A DNA stretch of 64,000 nucleotides from Aphrophora alni (Eukaryota; Arthropoda; Insecta; Hemiptera; Aphrophoridae), in the NCBI GenBank assembly GCA_963513935.1, contig OY740769.1, positions 75,862,355-75,926,354 on the forward strand, given 5' to 3'. The translations under genes and the position numbers were made by a program. Shown here piece by piece: positions 36,961-49,200 of the stretch (position 1 is its first letter; the number at the start of each line of letters is the position of its first letter). The notes beneath the pieces were generated by a model. It ran no database searches. It had not been told where the DNA came from and was given only the letters and a program-made list of their open reading frames with translations.

Positions 36961-38974
36961 AGAAGATGATTATGCATGTAGGGAAATCCTATATTAAAAT
37001 ATCTAACAAGGTATTTGTAAGGTAATCCTATCCTTCACCTACACCACACTCCAAACAGGGATCCTGAATGTTCTGTCGCGAGGTTTTCCCTACCTGGATT
37101 CTGTCCCAGCTAGAGATTTGCCTCGTTCTTCGTGGGGTACATAATGTTGTGCTTTTTTTCACTATAACTTCTGGACACCTCCGTGGAAAGATCTTACAAG
37201 CTTGGTACATGGAAAACCATTCCTGAATCCTTGTCCTACGCAATAGGGGTAATAACAGGAAGGACGGTGGTTTTTATTGAGTAAGAATCTCACACTATTG
37301 AGAAGATCGGGTGTCTCGCTTTGTCTTTTGAAGATTTTCCACCTCTCCTTTAAAAGAAAAAAAAATTTAAAGAAATTTAAAAGAAAAAAAAGATTGTAAT
37401 ACAAAAAGTGGTGAAATCTATTGTTTACATTGAAAACTAATTAAAGAATGCAGTATGGCGAAATTTAAAAAAATGAAAAAAATATTTCCCGAATTAAATG
37501 ATTTACTGATTCCTTTGTAGATAAATAATTCATGACTTATTTAAGAAGTTGATTTATTAGAACAGAATAAAGTGGTTGTCAGGATATCTTAGCATTGATT
37601 ACAAGTTGTTTTCTCTTGTACCAATGATAAATGGATAAGTTTACAACTCGACGGATGAGATGCAATTAAAAGAAGAGAATATTTCGTTAGACCGTGGTCG
37701 CGTGTTTAGTTGCTACGACAAGTAGGTTAGGTTAGGGTGCACCCTACGCTCAATTCGGTTCTGCAACTTAAAAGTAGTTCTAGAAAATTCGTTTTTATAC
37801 ACTTTAAATTACCGTAGACACCATTTTAAAGATGATATTACGGGCTGTAATTCAGAATAAAAACATTAATTTTTTTTTTCATATTTTAGGAAAGTGACCC
37901 CTTAATGTCCCGTACTTAATTTAATTATCTGGGTTTCAAATAATAAATCCTTCCACCTTCCTCAAAATTTATCGACTCTTTCTAAGTATGAGGTTCCATA
38001 AAATAAATTATTGCTGTTATTTTTCTTTTAGGTTGTATCCTTAATATAACAAAATGCTTTAAAAGTAACTCAGAAAAGGACTTTTAATTATGGTTATGGA
38101 AGCTTAAGCTGATTTATTGACTTTACTTTTTCTCTTTTACGACTTTCCCCTTAAATAAATGTTACTTCTCAGCACATTCTCTCAGAACTCTTTTATTTGA
38201 AATCTTATTTTTTAATTTGTCCAATTCTAGAAAGCCTGAAATATGTCTTTCATTTTCTTAATGGAAAAATACACTCAACTTCATTTCCATGATATTTCTT
38301 TAAATTGTTCGGTAACGTAACGGCAGTCTAAGTGTAGCTTACGTAAAGATGCTAGTCACTTTGTTACTGACCGAACAAAATGTGACATTCCTTCTGTACG
38401 TTTGTGTATTTGTTGCATAGGTTACGGATGGTCCGACGATATTTAACATCTTGCCGATTAATTTATACTCAAAGTTTTTATAAATTTTTGCAGTTTTTAC
38501 ATGAAGGTCACTCAAACCGTACCAATGTTCGAATTAATAGTTTAGTTGTGTATTACGTAACCCGGATTAAATTTTTTTGAACATATTATTTCATGCTATA
38601 TTTATATAACTTATTATTAATATGAACATATATATTTAATATAAAAACTACGCAACACCACAATCCGATAATATCAATCTACAACAGATAGATCCATAAC
38701 TTTCAAACACGTTGGTTTGAAATTAAATACAAAACAAACACAATTTATGTTTCAAAAGAAATACTTGTTTCTAATATGGGCATGATTATGGCGTTTTAAA
38801 ATTTAAAACAAAAATGTAACACTTTGAAATTCTTAAGCATTTCAAGACATATTGTTGACACAGTATCACAGTATATAAAGATTTTAAAAACAGATATTTA
38901 TTACACAAAGAATGCACTTCTATAAATAATTTGTTACAGAAGTTAGTTATAGTTCAGTTATTGTAGCTCATGTA
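36961..38974. other. Mostly AT-rich, no recognised gene
   Basis: The 37020-37330 part is less AT-rich and may still be transposon 3' sequence. A TTAGGTTAGGTTAGG run lies at about 37722-37736. Minus-strand frames at 37028-37404 show no motif. Confidence 0.35.
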
Positions 38975-38977
38975 TCG

Positions 38978-39012
38978 CTCTGTTGATGGCGACTTTGTCG
39001 TTGAAACGCGTT
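38978..39012 (+). ncRNA. Hammerhead-like motif
   Basis: CTGTTGA (38980-38986), then a hairpin GCGAC-TTT-GTCGT, then GAAACGCG (39003-39010). This is the core layout of a hammerhead ribozyme with stem II intact, but CUGAUGA is changed to CUGUUGA, a change expected to kill cleavage. Probably a decayed retroelement ribozyme. Confidence 0.4.
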
Positions 39013-42000
39013 TAAATAAGAAAACGTAATTTTTGTGAGATCTTGTGTTCGAGTTTTATTTTATTTAATTTGTTACAAGTTACAGCTGCATACTGTATTC
39101 AGTTCATTCTCCCGCTACTTCTAATAACATTTCAAATTAAATGAGTTTGAAATGGAAAAGATTTTCATCATACGTGTGGAATTACAATATTTCCAGACAA
39201 TGGGAATAACATTTTTATATAAATAGATAACACAATGTAAAGTGTTTAATATCTATAATTATGCCACTCCTTAAATCACAACACAATGCTCTATGAAAGA
39301 CATTGACTATGCACAAAATACATGGAGAGGACAGACCGATTCGTGGAGTTTTCGCAGCAAAGCAGAGTGATTGATAAACTAAAATCAATATAGTTACGTC
39401 GCTAAGCTCCACCTCTAAACGAATCAAAGAAGAAGAGAAATTAAGGTATAAAAAAAAAAATTCGCTATTAGAATAAACATAAAAATTACTTAACAATTAC
39501 TTGAATTGCCACTCGCTAATGTGATTGACGCAAATTGTTTTTATTATAATTATTTTATTTCATTTACCTAAGTAGCTTTTAATATCAATGTGTTCATTTG
39601 AACTCTGAATTCCACTAAGAACAGTTTATTATTTAATTAAAGCTTTTTATTAAACCCCCTCATTATATGCCTACTTTCCCTGGATTCGTGCAGCTATGCA
39701 GAAGAAATTAATATTCCAAGTTTAATTTAATTTTTAATAACTGGAGTCAGTATTGATTGATAATAAATTACCGTAGGGTACTATTCTCGATTGTTATCTA
39801 AGCAGTAGGTATTTGAAAATGTATATTTCACAATACCATTCTTCTTTCTTGACCACAATACAAAGCCAACTAGTGTAATAATAAAAGGAAAAGATATAAA
39901 TTATTCATCACCAAGTTTGAAAAAAAAAAAGAAAGAAAGAAAGAAAAGATACTGAGACTGAGACTTAGGTTAGGTTAGGTTAGGTTAGATGTAACATCTC
40001 AAAACCAACTAAGCTGACAAATTACTGTCAAATATTAAGTTTCATGTTTTACCAAATAATATTGAGCTGGATATTTTTTTATGTCCTATTTTTTACACTG
40101 TTTTGCATAATTTATTTTCAACATATTTTCCTGTTATAAATGAGAATTTCAATTAATATCTGCTTAGATAAGGAAGCTACGAAATAATTTCTAATCGTAC
40201 TTGGCAAATTTAAAATTATTTACATATTTTAAATACAAATTTATTTGAGTAAGCATAATGTGAACAGGAAAGACTGGTGTAAATTCCCCCCTACCACCCC
40301 ATCCAAAAATGGAAAATATCATTCAGTATTGGCGATAAAGAGTGTTGGAAAATAATTTCTCGGCGCCATTTCGAAACGGTTGGAGACAAAGTCAACTTTC
40401 AATACAATTTTTTTTTAAAGACCTTTTCAATAGTGTGCTTCAAGACTAATTTGGAGTATTTGAATTTTAATCTTTTTTAAACTATATGTATTTAAAATTT
40501 TAAAAAAATTTGAGTAGGGGGCAACTTAATCACAATTTGGAAAGGTTATCTTCTCATAAATCTAGGATAAAAAGTTAGTTAAAGTAGGCTATGTTATGTG
40601 GTAACTGTAAAACACTACTTTTTGACGTTTTGGAAAATCCTGTACACACGCAGTAAGATAAGTTAAAACTTTTTTCCAAAATAATCAGTGAAGAGAAACC
40701 TTTAAAATGTGGTGTCAATTGACCTACCTTTACATTTCAAAATTTTCCAAAAAGTACCCCACCCCTCCAAAAAGTATTTTTGGGGATTTTTTGAGATTTG
40801 AAATATTTTTTACTGAATTCCTAGGGTAGAAATATGGAGTTCAGGTTAAAACGATGGCTGTAGCTCATTTGATTCATTCGTTATACATTGCGAACGGGTG
40901 GTCTGATTTACCCTGTATTTAAATATATTTTATATCAGTAGAAGTTGGATCCAGATCCAAAATATAACAATAAACACTGTGTAGAAGACAGAAACCTCTT
41001 CGTGTTTAACATCTGAGGTTGAGATACCTGATGCAATACCCTAAAGTTCTGCGGGTGCGATAAACCGATACCCCCAAAGACCGGTTTACCCTGTAATCTG
41101 TTCTACAAGCTCAGACAAATAGCTTAGACTCTGCGTAGCCGAAATCGAGACAGTTTTCAAAACTATTTCTCTCAGTGTACCTATAATTGAATAGTATATC
41201 AGCATAAACCTAGCCATAGATTTGTTAACACATCAGCTATTACAGAAATGTTGAGTCTATTGTATTATTGGAATTTTATTTCGTACAGATTTTTCCTGCT
41301 TATTGAAACATTATAAACAGCCAACATAATCAGTAATGGAATGAAATCGTTTGATTGTTTGAAAGAATAACGAAAATGAAGTTTCAAATTACAATGTTTC
41401 TTTTCTAGCAATATTAAATAAAAAAAACAGTTTTAACAAACACGTGAACTCTAATAGTCAAACTTTCAAAAGTAATATATTAAAATAATAGCAATATGAC
41501 ATAAATCTATTTCCATCTCCTATTAAAGTTCAGTTTTGGAGACATGTTCCCCTTTTTTCACATTTTCCATCTTGGAATACTGCCAACATCATCCTGTCTT
41601 GCGTAAATTAAATTAAATAAACTTTTCTCTTTGTACCAGACATATAAACATTTTACAGTAAGCGTTACTAAATTAAATAAAAAATGTGTATAAAATGTAA
41701 CCACACGTAACAAATTAATGCACCAGAGTAAGTTAAAACACAATGACAACTGATGTGAAAAGGTTGCACTAACTTTCTCACATGCGCGTCTATAAAACTA
41801 CAACATGAACTAAAACTTATCCTCTCGATTCATACTGTTAGGTACAGTCATTATGGTGACAGATTCTCTCGAATTGTCTCAGCATAACCCCCCCCCCCTA
41901 GCCCTCATAAACTACATCATTGTATGATTGTAGTTGCTTCATTACAAAATCGGTTAGGTTAGGTTAGGTTAGGTTGTCATCGAATTTTCACAGCAAATCT

Positions 42001-44630
42001 ACTCGCTTAGAGCGATCTTCTGTCTTAAATCGATTTCATAGCATGCAATAACAAATATTTATGAAGCACGATCTACTGCTTCGTCCTCTATTTTATCAGT
42101 ATATTTAAAATTATTGTTTTACCAAATAATAGACTACTGAACTTCATTTTTGTGATCTCCAATTTTTTACACTGATTTGGGTCATTGATTTTCAACGGAA
42201 TCGGTTGAGCTAATTATAAGAAACTAAGTAAAGGTAGATCCAGTTCTATATTTTCAAATGTCTAACTACGCAGCCTGGTCCGGATGTTTTACTTCCTAGG
42301 TAACGTAACGCTAAGTTTATGTACAATAATCCTTCCATATTTCAACATATACAAGACGGAGGTGCACCATTACCTACTACTGAATAAGCTTTACTAAATT
42401 GATGTTCTCCTTTGGATCTGACGTTAAATTGGAACAACGCCACTTGTGTATTTTCAACTAGAGTAGACCTTTTGGTTTCTCAATATATATTTAAGGTTAA
42501 CCTCAGTAAGGAAACCAAGTCACAGTAAGGAAACCAAGTCAACAATTGTCATTATTAAAAGGAAAATATATTTTTTTAAATAAATTGTCTGTAAATGAAA
42601 CGGTAGCGTATTACTCGGCGTCAAATAAAAACATGTCTCTTTCATATTTAAGGATATTTAATAAAAGTTCCTTACATGTATGTATTACATTTAGTGTATC
42701 CTGTGGGTAAATATTGTAAGGATAAGCTACGCAATCCGGAGGGAGCCTAGCTGGATATACATTTTTGTTTACGTAGAATAACCTTTCCACCTGTTAGGCA
42801 TCTCTTGCTCTTTTCCGACCTCAACGCTATTAATATATTGTACGTTCTTCTTCTTTTTATAAGGCGATAATAACTGAAAAGTTTTTCGTTTTAAAACAAC
42901 AAGATTGTAACATTCAGAGGTGTATTGGTGAAATAAACTCAATAATAATGTAGCAGATTGTAAAGTCTAATTCTTTAGCTTCAAGTTAATTTGAATTTTG
43001 ATTGTTAATGTGAACGAGATTATTTTAAAGATTCAAAGACTTGTGTTGCTTATTGCAGGTTAAATATTTCGTAATAATTAATGTACATTTTGCTTTTTCC
43101 GTTTTATTTTCTCATCCTAGATAAATTCTTGCCCGTTCAAAGAATATAATCTCTTTTAAATAGACTTGACACAATTCAACAAAATAATAGTGAGCAGAAT
43201 TCCCATTTTTATTGTATATTTGAATACAATGGGAATCGTTTCCTTTCTAAACCCACCCAATTTAGAGGTTTAATTTGACTACTTCAACAGTTATTTAAAC
43301 AGTGAGTCTGTTCATAATGTTTAAATACACAGGCTGTGTTATTTTTATAGGTTGTTTATTTTCTGCCATACAATTCCATACTGTCTTGTTGTGCACAATA
43401 TTATTTGAGATATTTATTGAAGAAATAATGTTTAATGTAGTGTAAATATGTACAGAAAATTAATATATTTATGATCACAAATTGAATTGTAGTGATTGCT
43501 CAACTTTATATATAACGAAAGAAATACTCCAACAAATTTCTTTGAACTAAATTCATCCATCGCTGAACATGTAGTCGAATACAAACACACTTCAGTTTCC
43601 ATTCTGAATACTGTAGACATTTTAATAATCATTATTAGATAATAATGATTCTTTATTAGCTGTAGTTCATCTAGGGATACATAATAGCTTCAATCAAAAA
43701 CATTGTTATATTTTTCCTTTATCAGTTTTGTTTGGTGTATTATATTTCATAGGATTACCTAATTTGTAAACCATTTCCCCTGTTTTAAAATGTGTTTCTA
43801 CAAAAGTGTAATAAAATAGTTCAAACCATAGTCAACAAATCGAATACCTCTTGTCGATTTATAAGTATTTGTGAAGGTATGCAATATGTTTTAATGTTGA
43901 TTTTAAAACAGTCTAACGGAAAATCATACGATCTCACATGAACAGTTAAATTTATTTAAAGTATTTTGTACGATACATCAAATATGTAACGCAGCCGCCT
44001 TGCTGCACAAGTTTATCTGATATATTGATTGAAGTTATGGAACCTGAGGTTAGGTTAGGTTAGGTAAGGTTAGATACCCAAAGCTCAAACGCTAGGTTCA
44101 CCGAACATAGCCTAATTTTATAATTCCGTCATTCCAGTCCTTTGTTTAGCTCAAACTAGTATTTTAACGATTGAGCATATAAATACAATAAGAAGTATAG
44201 AAAAGGAGTTTTAATTTACCAAACAATAATATCAATATTATAATTACACAAATAATTTTCATATTTCAAGACAAATACTGCATCAGTTTCTTAAATAAAC
44301 GTATCTTCTACTCTGTGGTGACATCGTCACGTGCTAAAGTTGGGGTTAGTTTCAAATGTAAACTTATTCCGGTTGCAATTTCCTGTTTCCGGTTCCAACA
44401 GGACTGTGGTAGTTTCTTCTTTTAGTGTTCCGACTCTACCCAGTCGTGATGTGTTTGTCTGTTGGCTGGATCCATCTCTGAAACAGTGTCAAACTTTGGG
44501 TTCATTTCTTTGGCTGGTTTTATAGTAATTACGTTTAAACCAAAATTGTAAAATATTGCCTTTTTTTAGAACTTTGAAAATAGTTGTTTTCTGTAATTAA
44601 ATGTTGAAGTATAGAAAAATATCGTTTTAA
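39013..44630. other. AT-rich stretch with scattered TTAGG runs
   Basis: No gene recognised. TTAGGTTAGG runs lie at 39966-39990, 41953-41976 and 44049-44076. A (GAAA)n run is near 39930-39947, an 11-base C run at 41888-41898, and a 19-bp direct duplication (CAGTAAGGAAACCAAGTCA) at 42503-42541. Confidence 0.4.
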
Positions 44631-44634
44631 CTCA

Positions 44635-44795
44635 GTGTAACCTGTTATTTTTAATTTACAGCATATTTAAAAAAAAAGTTTACTTATATCTCCCAAACTA
44701 TTAGTTTCAGTAAACCTAAGCTGTTATTTGTAATTTACAGCATATTAAAAAAAAAAATTTTTTACATCTCCCAACAATTAATTTTAGTTAATTCA
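44635..44795. repeat. Two-copy tandem duplication, about 80 bp
   Basis: CTGTTATTTTTAATTTACAG and CTGTTATTTGTAATTTACAG, each followed by CATATT, an A run and ATCTCCCAA. Confidence 0.75.
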
Positions 44796-45002
44796 AATAA
44801 TTAGTTTACGTTATTGAAGTGATAAATTCTATAGTCACTTTCTGGGATGGGAGTAAAACGGCAAACTCGCGTCACGGTCACTGCGTACCATAAGAGCGGC
44901 AAAATCATAAGTGTATACCTATATATTATGTTCATATTCGACGGTATGTTGAACATAATAATTATTTTATTTTATTCATACGTTTGTGTTGTCTATCAAA
45001 CT

Positions 45003-45205
45003 GCGCATAAGTTTGGGCCCTATATATAGCACTGCGCTTACGTTTGGGTTTATAGCACTGCGTTTGGGCTGTATAGCACTGCGCATACGGTTGGGCTATA
45101 ATATAGCACTGCGCTTACGTTTGGGTTTTATAGCACTGCGCATACGTTTGGGCTGTATAGCACTACGCATACGGTTGTGTTGTATAGCATTGCGTATAAA
45201 GTTTT
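45003..45205. repeat. GC-richer minisatellite, about 28-bp unit
   Basis: About seven units of the form TATAGCACTGCGCATACG-TTTGGGCTG, variable in length. One plus frame runs through the array as repeated IALR(I/L)RLG and into the endonuclease-like frame that follows, but this is repeat translation. Confidence 0.85.
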
Positions 45206-45218
45206 GTCTGACTTTATT

Positions 45219-45640
45219 TGCAACAAAACAGGAATTTTTTTTTTCAATCAATTGTCAAAGCATCATTGCACACGTACTCGATCTCAATGACAGTATTATG
45301 AAAAAATCAAATGTAATTATTCTTTCGGAAACACATATGAACGATGGAGAGATCATAGATATTCCGGATTTCTATTGCGTTACAAAGTATATACGACCTG
45401 GGGTTTCTGCAGGTGCAGTAGCAATTTATCATAATGCTGGTGATAATACGAATATAGTAACCTCACATATGGATATTCATTCAAACAAATCAGCTGGCCT
45501 TGGAGTGTTCCAGTCGAAAATCGGAGAAATTTGTTTAAGTAGATGTGTAACAGAAACTGGATAGGTTATTATAATTATTGATGTTTATATTTCTACAGGC
45601 AAAAATATTCAGGAGATCATTTAATTTTAATCATAACACA
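45219..45640 (+). pseudogene. Endonuclease-domain remnant (Helitron-associated or LINE type)
   Basis: The frame reads FSINCQSIIAHVLDLN, then NVIILSETHMNDGE (catalytic-Glu motif of the EEP fold), IDIPDFYCV, GAVAIYH, and, past a stop at 45562, VIIIIDVYISTGKNIQEII. The arrangement resembles the EEP endonuclease found with Helitron-like helicases in arthropods; a LINE origin is also possible. The C-terminal half with GDFN and SDH is missing, so the copy is inactive. It lies just beyond the 3' end of the receptor gene, in the opposite orientation. Confidence 0.6.
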
Positions 45641-46114
45641 AAATAATAACAATATGTTTAATGGTAAACTCATTGCAAAGTTTTCTTGAAGCATGTCCCC
45701 CCCCCTCTTATTGTTCAAAAGATATTGGAAATACTGACCGGCCATAGAAGTTATCACTTCCAAATATATTTTTCTATTTACAGTGATGTTTTATTTATAT
45801 TTCACGTCAATTTTCACTAAAATTAATAGTTCTAAAAAGAGTTCCCGCTCTTTCTTAGCAGCCACTGTACCCGTTTTTTTATGGTAATGCTATGTTGGTG
45901 GCCCGTTCCTTTATTTGTTAATCAGAACATATTTTAGGTCTTAGCCTATAGGGTGACAATAAAGTTAGAAACCCTAGCACTTTATCTAATAACGTAAAAC
46001 CTAACTCATTGTAAATGTACAATTTCTGATAATTTAATATAACTTTACCGTTACTTTACTTTACTTTACAACCGTTACTTAATACTGTAATATTTAATAT
46101 TTCAGAATTCTAAA
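45641..46114 (-). other. Receptor gene 3' flank
   Basis: AT-rich sequence that probably includes the 3' UTR. A TTTACTTTACTTTAC simple run is near 46050. No further exon could be recognised with confidence. Confidence 0.35.
45910..45915 (-). promoter_or_regulatory. Candidate poly(A) signal of the receptor gene
   Basis: AATAAA on the minus strand, about 200 nt past the receptor stop codon. A second copy is at 45790-45795. In DNA this AT-rich the hexamer is expected by chance, so this is only a positional candidate. Confidence 0.25.
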
Positions 46115-46240
46115 TTACCTGGAACTTCCACTCTTCTGCCTCGCCGGTCTCCAGAGATGAAATGCCCCATAGATGAGAGGATTGACAAGGCTGTTTGAAG
46201 ACCCGAAGAAGAATATGATGTTGTGCAGTTCATTGCTTAA
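46115..46240 (-). CDS. Receptor exon 4: TM7 and short C-terminus
   Basis: This exon lies outside the long open frames but is clear by reading. After TTTTGTTTTATTTCAG the sequence continues in phase 0 as LSNELHNIIFFFGSSNSL, then VNPLIYGAFHLW (TM7, NPxxY class), then RPARQKSGSSR and a TAA stop. The tail of 11 residues after TM7 is short for a peptide GPCR. The stop overlaps a plausible donor (CAG followed by GTAATT), so some transcripts may carry a further exon. The first 28 nt and the acceptor are the founder sequence of the minisatellite that follows at higher coordinates. Confidence 0.88.
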   Translation of the reverse strand, partial: LSNELHNIIFFFGSSNSLVNPLIYGAFHLWRPARQKSGSSR

Positions 46241-49200
46241 CTGAAATAAAACAAAACACAATATGATCTTCTGGAGTTCATTGCTTAACTGAAATTAAAC
46301 AAAACGCAATATGATGTTCTGGATTTCATTGCTTAACTGGAATAAAATAATACACAATATGATGTTCTGGAGTTCACTGCTTAACTGAAATGAAACAAAA
46401 CGCAATATGATGTTCTGGATTTCATTGCTTAACTTTTTAAAAAAAAATTTTTTATTACAACTGAGTACAAACCCATCTAGTAATTTACATTTAATAATAT
46501 ATACACTTTGAGGGAAAATAACCCATTGGTCATTACTCCCTTAATATTTAAAGTCCATTAAGTCCAACGGTTTTATTAGTTTCAGTCTTCTAATTAAACC
46601 AGTTGTATCCATCAATCTGCGTATCTCCGGATGCTCATGATGTTCAATGCGTTGTCTGTGCTTGCTTGCTTGCTTTTTTATTTCTTCTCTAACCGTATCT
46701 ATTTTCAAATCCCTATGCAAGTTGTCATTTCTTATATACCATGGTGAATCAACAATACATCGGAGCACCTTATTTTGAAAGTTTTGAATGTTTTTTATGC
46801 TAGACTTCTTTGTACAACCCCATATCTGTAATCCGTAGGTTCACACCGGCTTTAAGACTTGCTTGTATATGAACATTTTGTTATGGATTGATAATTGGGA
46901 ATTCCTTCCCAGTAGCCAATACATATTTCTGAATTTTAATTTTAACTCTTGAACTTTCTTTTTAACGTGTTCCTTCCATTTCAATTTCACGTCCAAAGTC
47001 ATTCCCAGGTATTTCGTGGTATTAACATGGGTAACTTGTACAGAATTCATTAAAATTGGTGGGTGATAATCAATTTTTAAGTTGGTAAAGTTAACATTGG
47101 ATGATTTTTCCTCATTTAAACCAATACGCCACTTCTTGGTCCATCTGCTCACCGCATTGGAGGCTCTCTGGAGCTTCCCTGCAGCTTCCTCAATTTGCTT
47201 GCCAGTTGCTAGTATTGCAGATTGCTTAACTGAAATAAAATAACACACAATATGATGTTCTGGAGTTCAGTGCTTAACTGAAATGACAACATACAATATA
47301 ATGTTTTAGAATTCATTGCTTAACTGAAATGAAACAAAACAGTGTATGATGTTCTGGAGTTTATTGCTTAACTGAAATGAAACAAAACACAATATGATGT
47401 TCTGGAGTTCAGTGCTTAGCTGAAATGACAACACACAATATAATGTTTTAGAATTCATTGCTTAACTGAAATGAAACAAAACAGTGTATGATGTTCTGGA
47501 TTTCATTGCGAAACTGAGATGAAACAAAACACAATATGATGTTCTGGAGTTCAGTGCTTAGCTGAAATGACAACATACAATATAATGTTTTAGAATTCAT
47601 TGCTTAACTGAAATGAAACAAAACAGTGTATGATGTTCTGGAGTTTATTGCTTAACTGAAATGAAACAAAACACAATATGATGTTCTGGAGTTCAGTGCT
47701 TAGCTGAAATGACAACATACAATATAATGTTTTAGAATTCATTGCTTAACTGAAATGAAACAAAACAGTGTATGATGTTCTGGATTTCATTGCGAAACTG
47801 AGATGAAACAAAATGTGGATAACGTTTACACACATTATACATGATTTATGTAGGTTATATTGTAAGATAAGAGGGTCAAGCACGTACTGGAATCACGAAT
47901 TAGGGTCCGTAGGAATATAGGGACAGTTAAGAAAAGATGCTGCACTTTGAATTGTACAGACACGTGGGTGAAATAATAATGGGTTTCTAATAAAAAGAAG
48001 TCAATGAAAATGTCATCCATGTATCGAATCGTTTCTCACATCTACAACATACACGTTAATCATTTCCCATTATGTTATTAAATTATGTTGTATGTCTATT
48101 CGTCAAACAATAAAATATCATATATGATTCGCACTATAATTTAATTTCAAATCTAAATATTAATTTTCAGATTTATAAGTCACGAAAGTTAGAGTAACAT
48201 GCTATACGATACTTTAAATTCGGCGTAGCAACTTTACATTTCGTCAAATAAACAAACGTATTAGAATTCTTCTAGTTTTACCGCTAAACTTCCCCAAGGT
48301 CATTTATATTTTACCGATATATTTTTCCTATATTCAGGATAATTTTAAAAACAAAAATGCAAAGTTTGAAATATATTTTGTACAGTCAATCATTGTTCAA
48401 GATTATTTCTAACTATAGGAGCAATTATGTTTTACAATTAATGTGTAAAACCCTTTACCTTACGTCTTTGTCTTTAAGTAACGTTTAGACCTTGGCGTGT
48501 GACAGATTAAACACTTTGATACATTGTAGAAATCTACATGGCTCAACATCAAATCAATTGTCCTAATAGGAATTAAAAACAACTTTACCCTAAACTAAAT
48601 ATACTGAATACACTTACCTAACCTAACCCTACATAACATAACCTAACCTAACATAATCTACATAACGTATTATAACATAACCTAACCTAACATAACATAA
48701 CATAACCTAATATAACCTAACATGACCTAACATAACCTAACCTAACCTAACGTAACATAACCTAACCTAACCTAACATAATATAACCTTACTTTACCCTT
48801 AACAATACAATTTTATATATCATACAGTACCCATGATCCACGTACCGTAAATAGAAGCACTGCCATTACAATATTATTTCCCAAATCTGATGGTTTCATA
48901 AAATCTGACATGTAACTTACGTGTTGGTCGGGGTTGAGAAACATGAATATTCCCATCATTGTATAGTAAGGAGTCCACCATATGATGAAGGCGGCCACAA
49001 TGACCACAGATATACGAAAAGATTTGACCTTGGCTCTGTGAATCAACCTGCGTCTGTTGACATCAGACTTGCGTGCTGACGTTGCTGCCTCTGCTTGAAA
49101 CATCTTGTCACTCTCTGTTAAAAGTAAACAAAATAAATGGTTGTTACTCTAAGAAAATAAAACTTCTAACATTCCTAAACTTTTCCTAGAGAGTTTTGTA

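Noticed and set aside
45003..45564. 192-codon frame (44986-45564) as one host protein
   Set aside because: The first third is minisatellite translation and the rest is a truncated endonuclease remnant.
46211..47818. Regular 47-48 bp repeats as a CRISPR-like array
   Set aside because: There are no unique spacers, the units are contiguous, and the DNA is eukaryotic and intronic.
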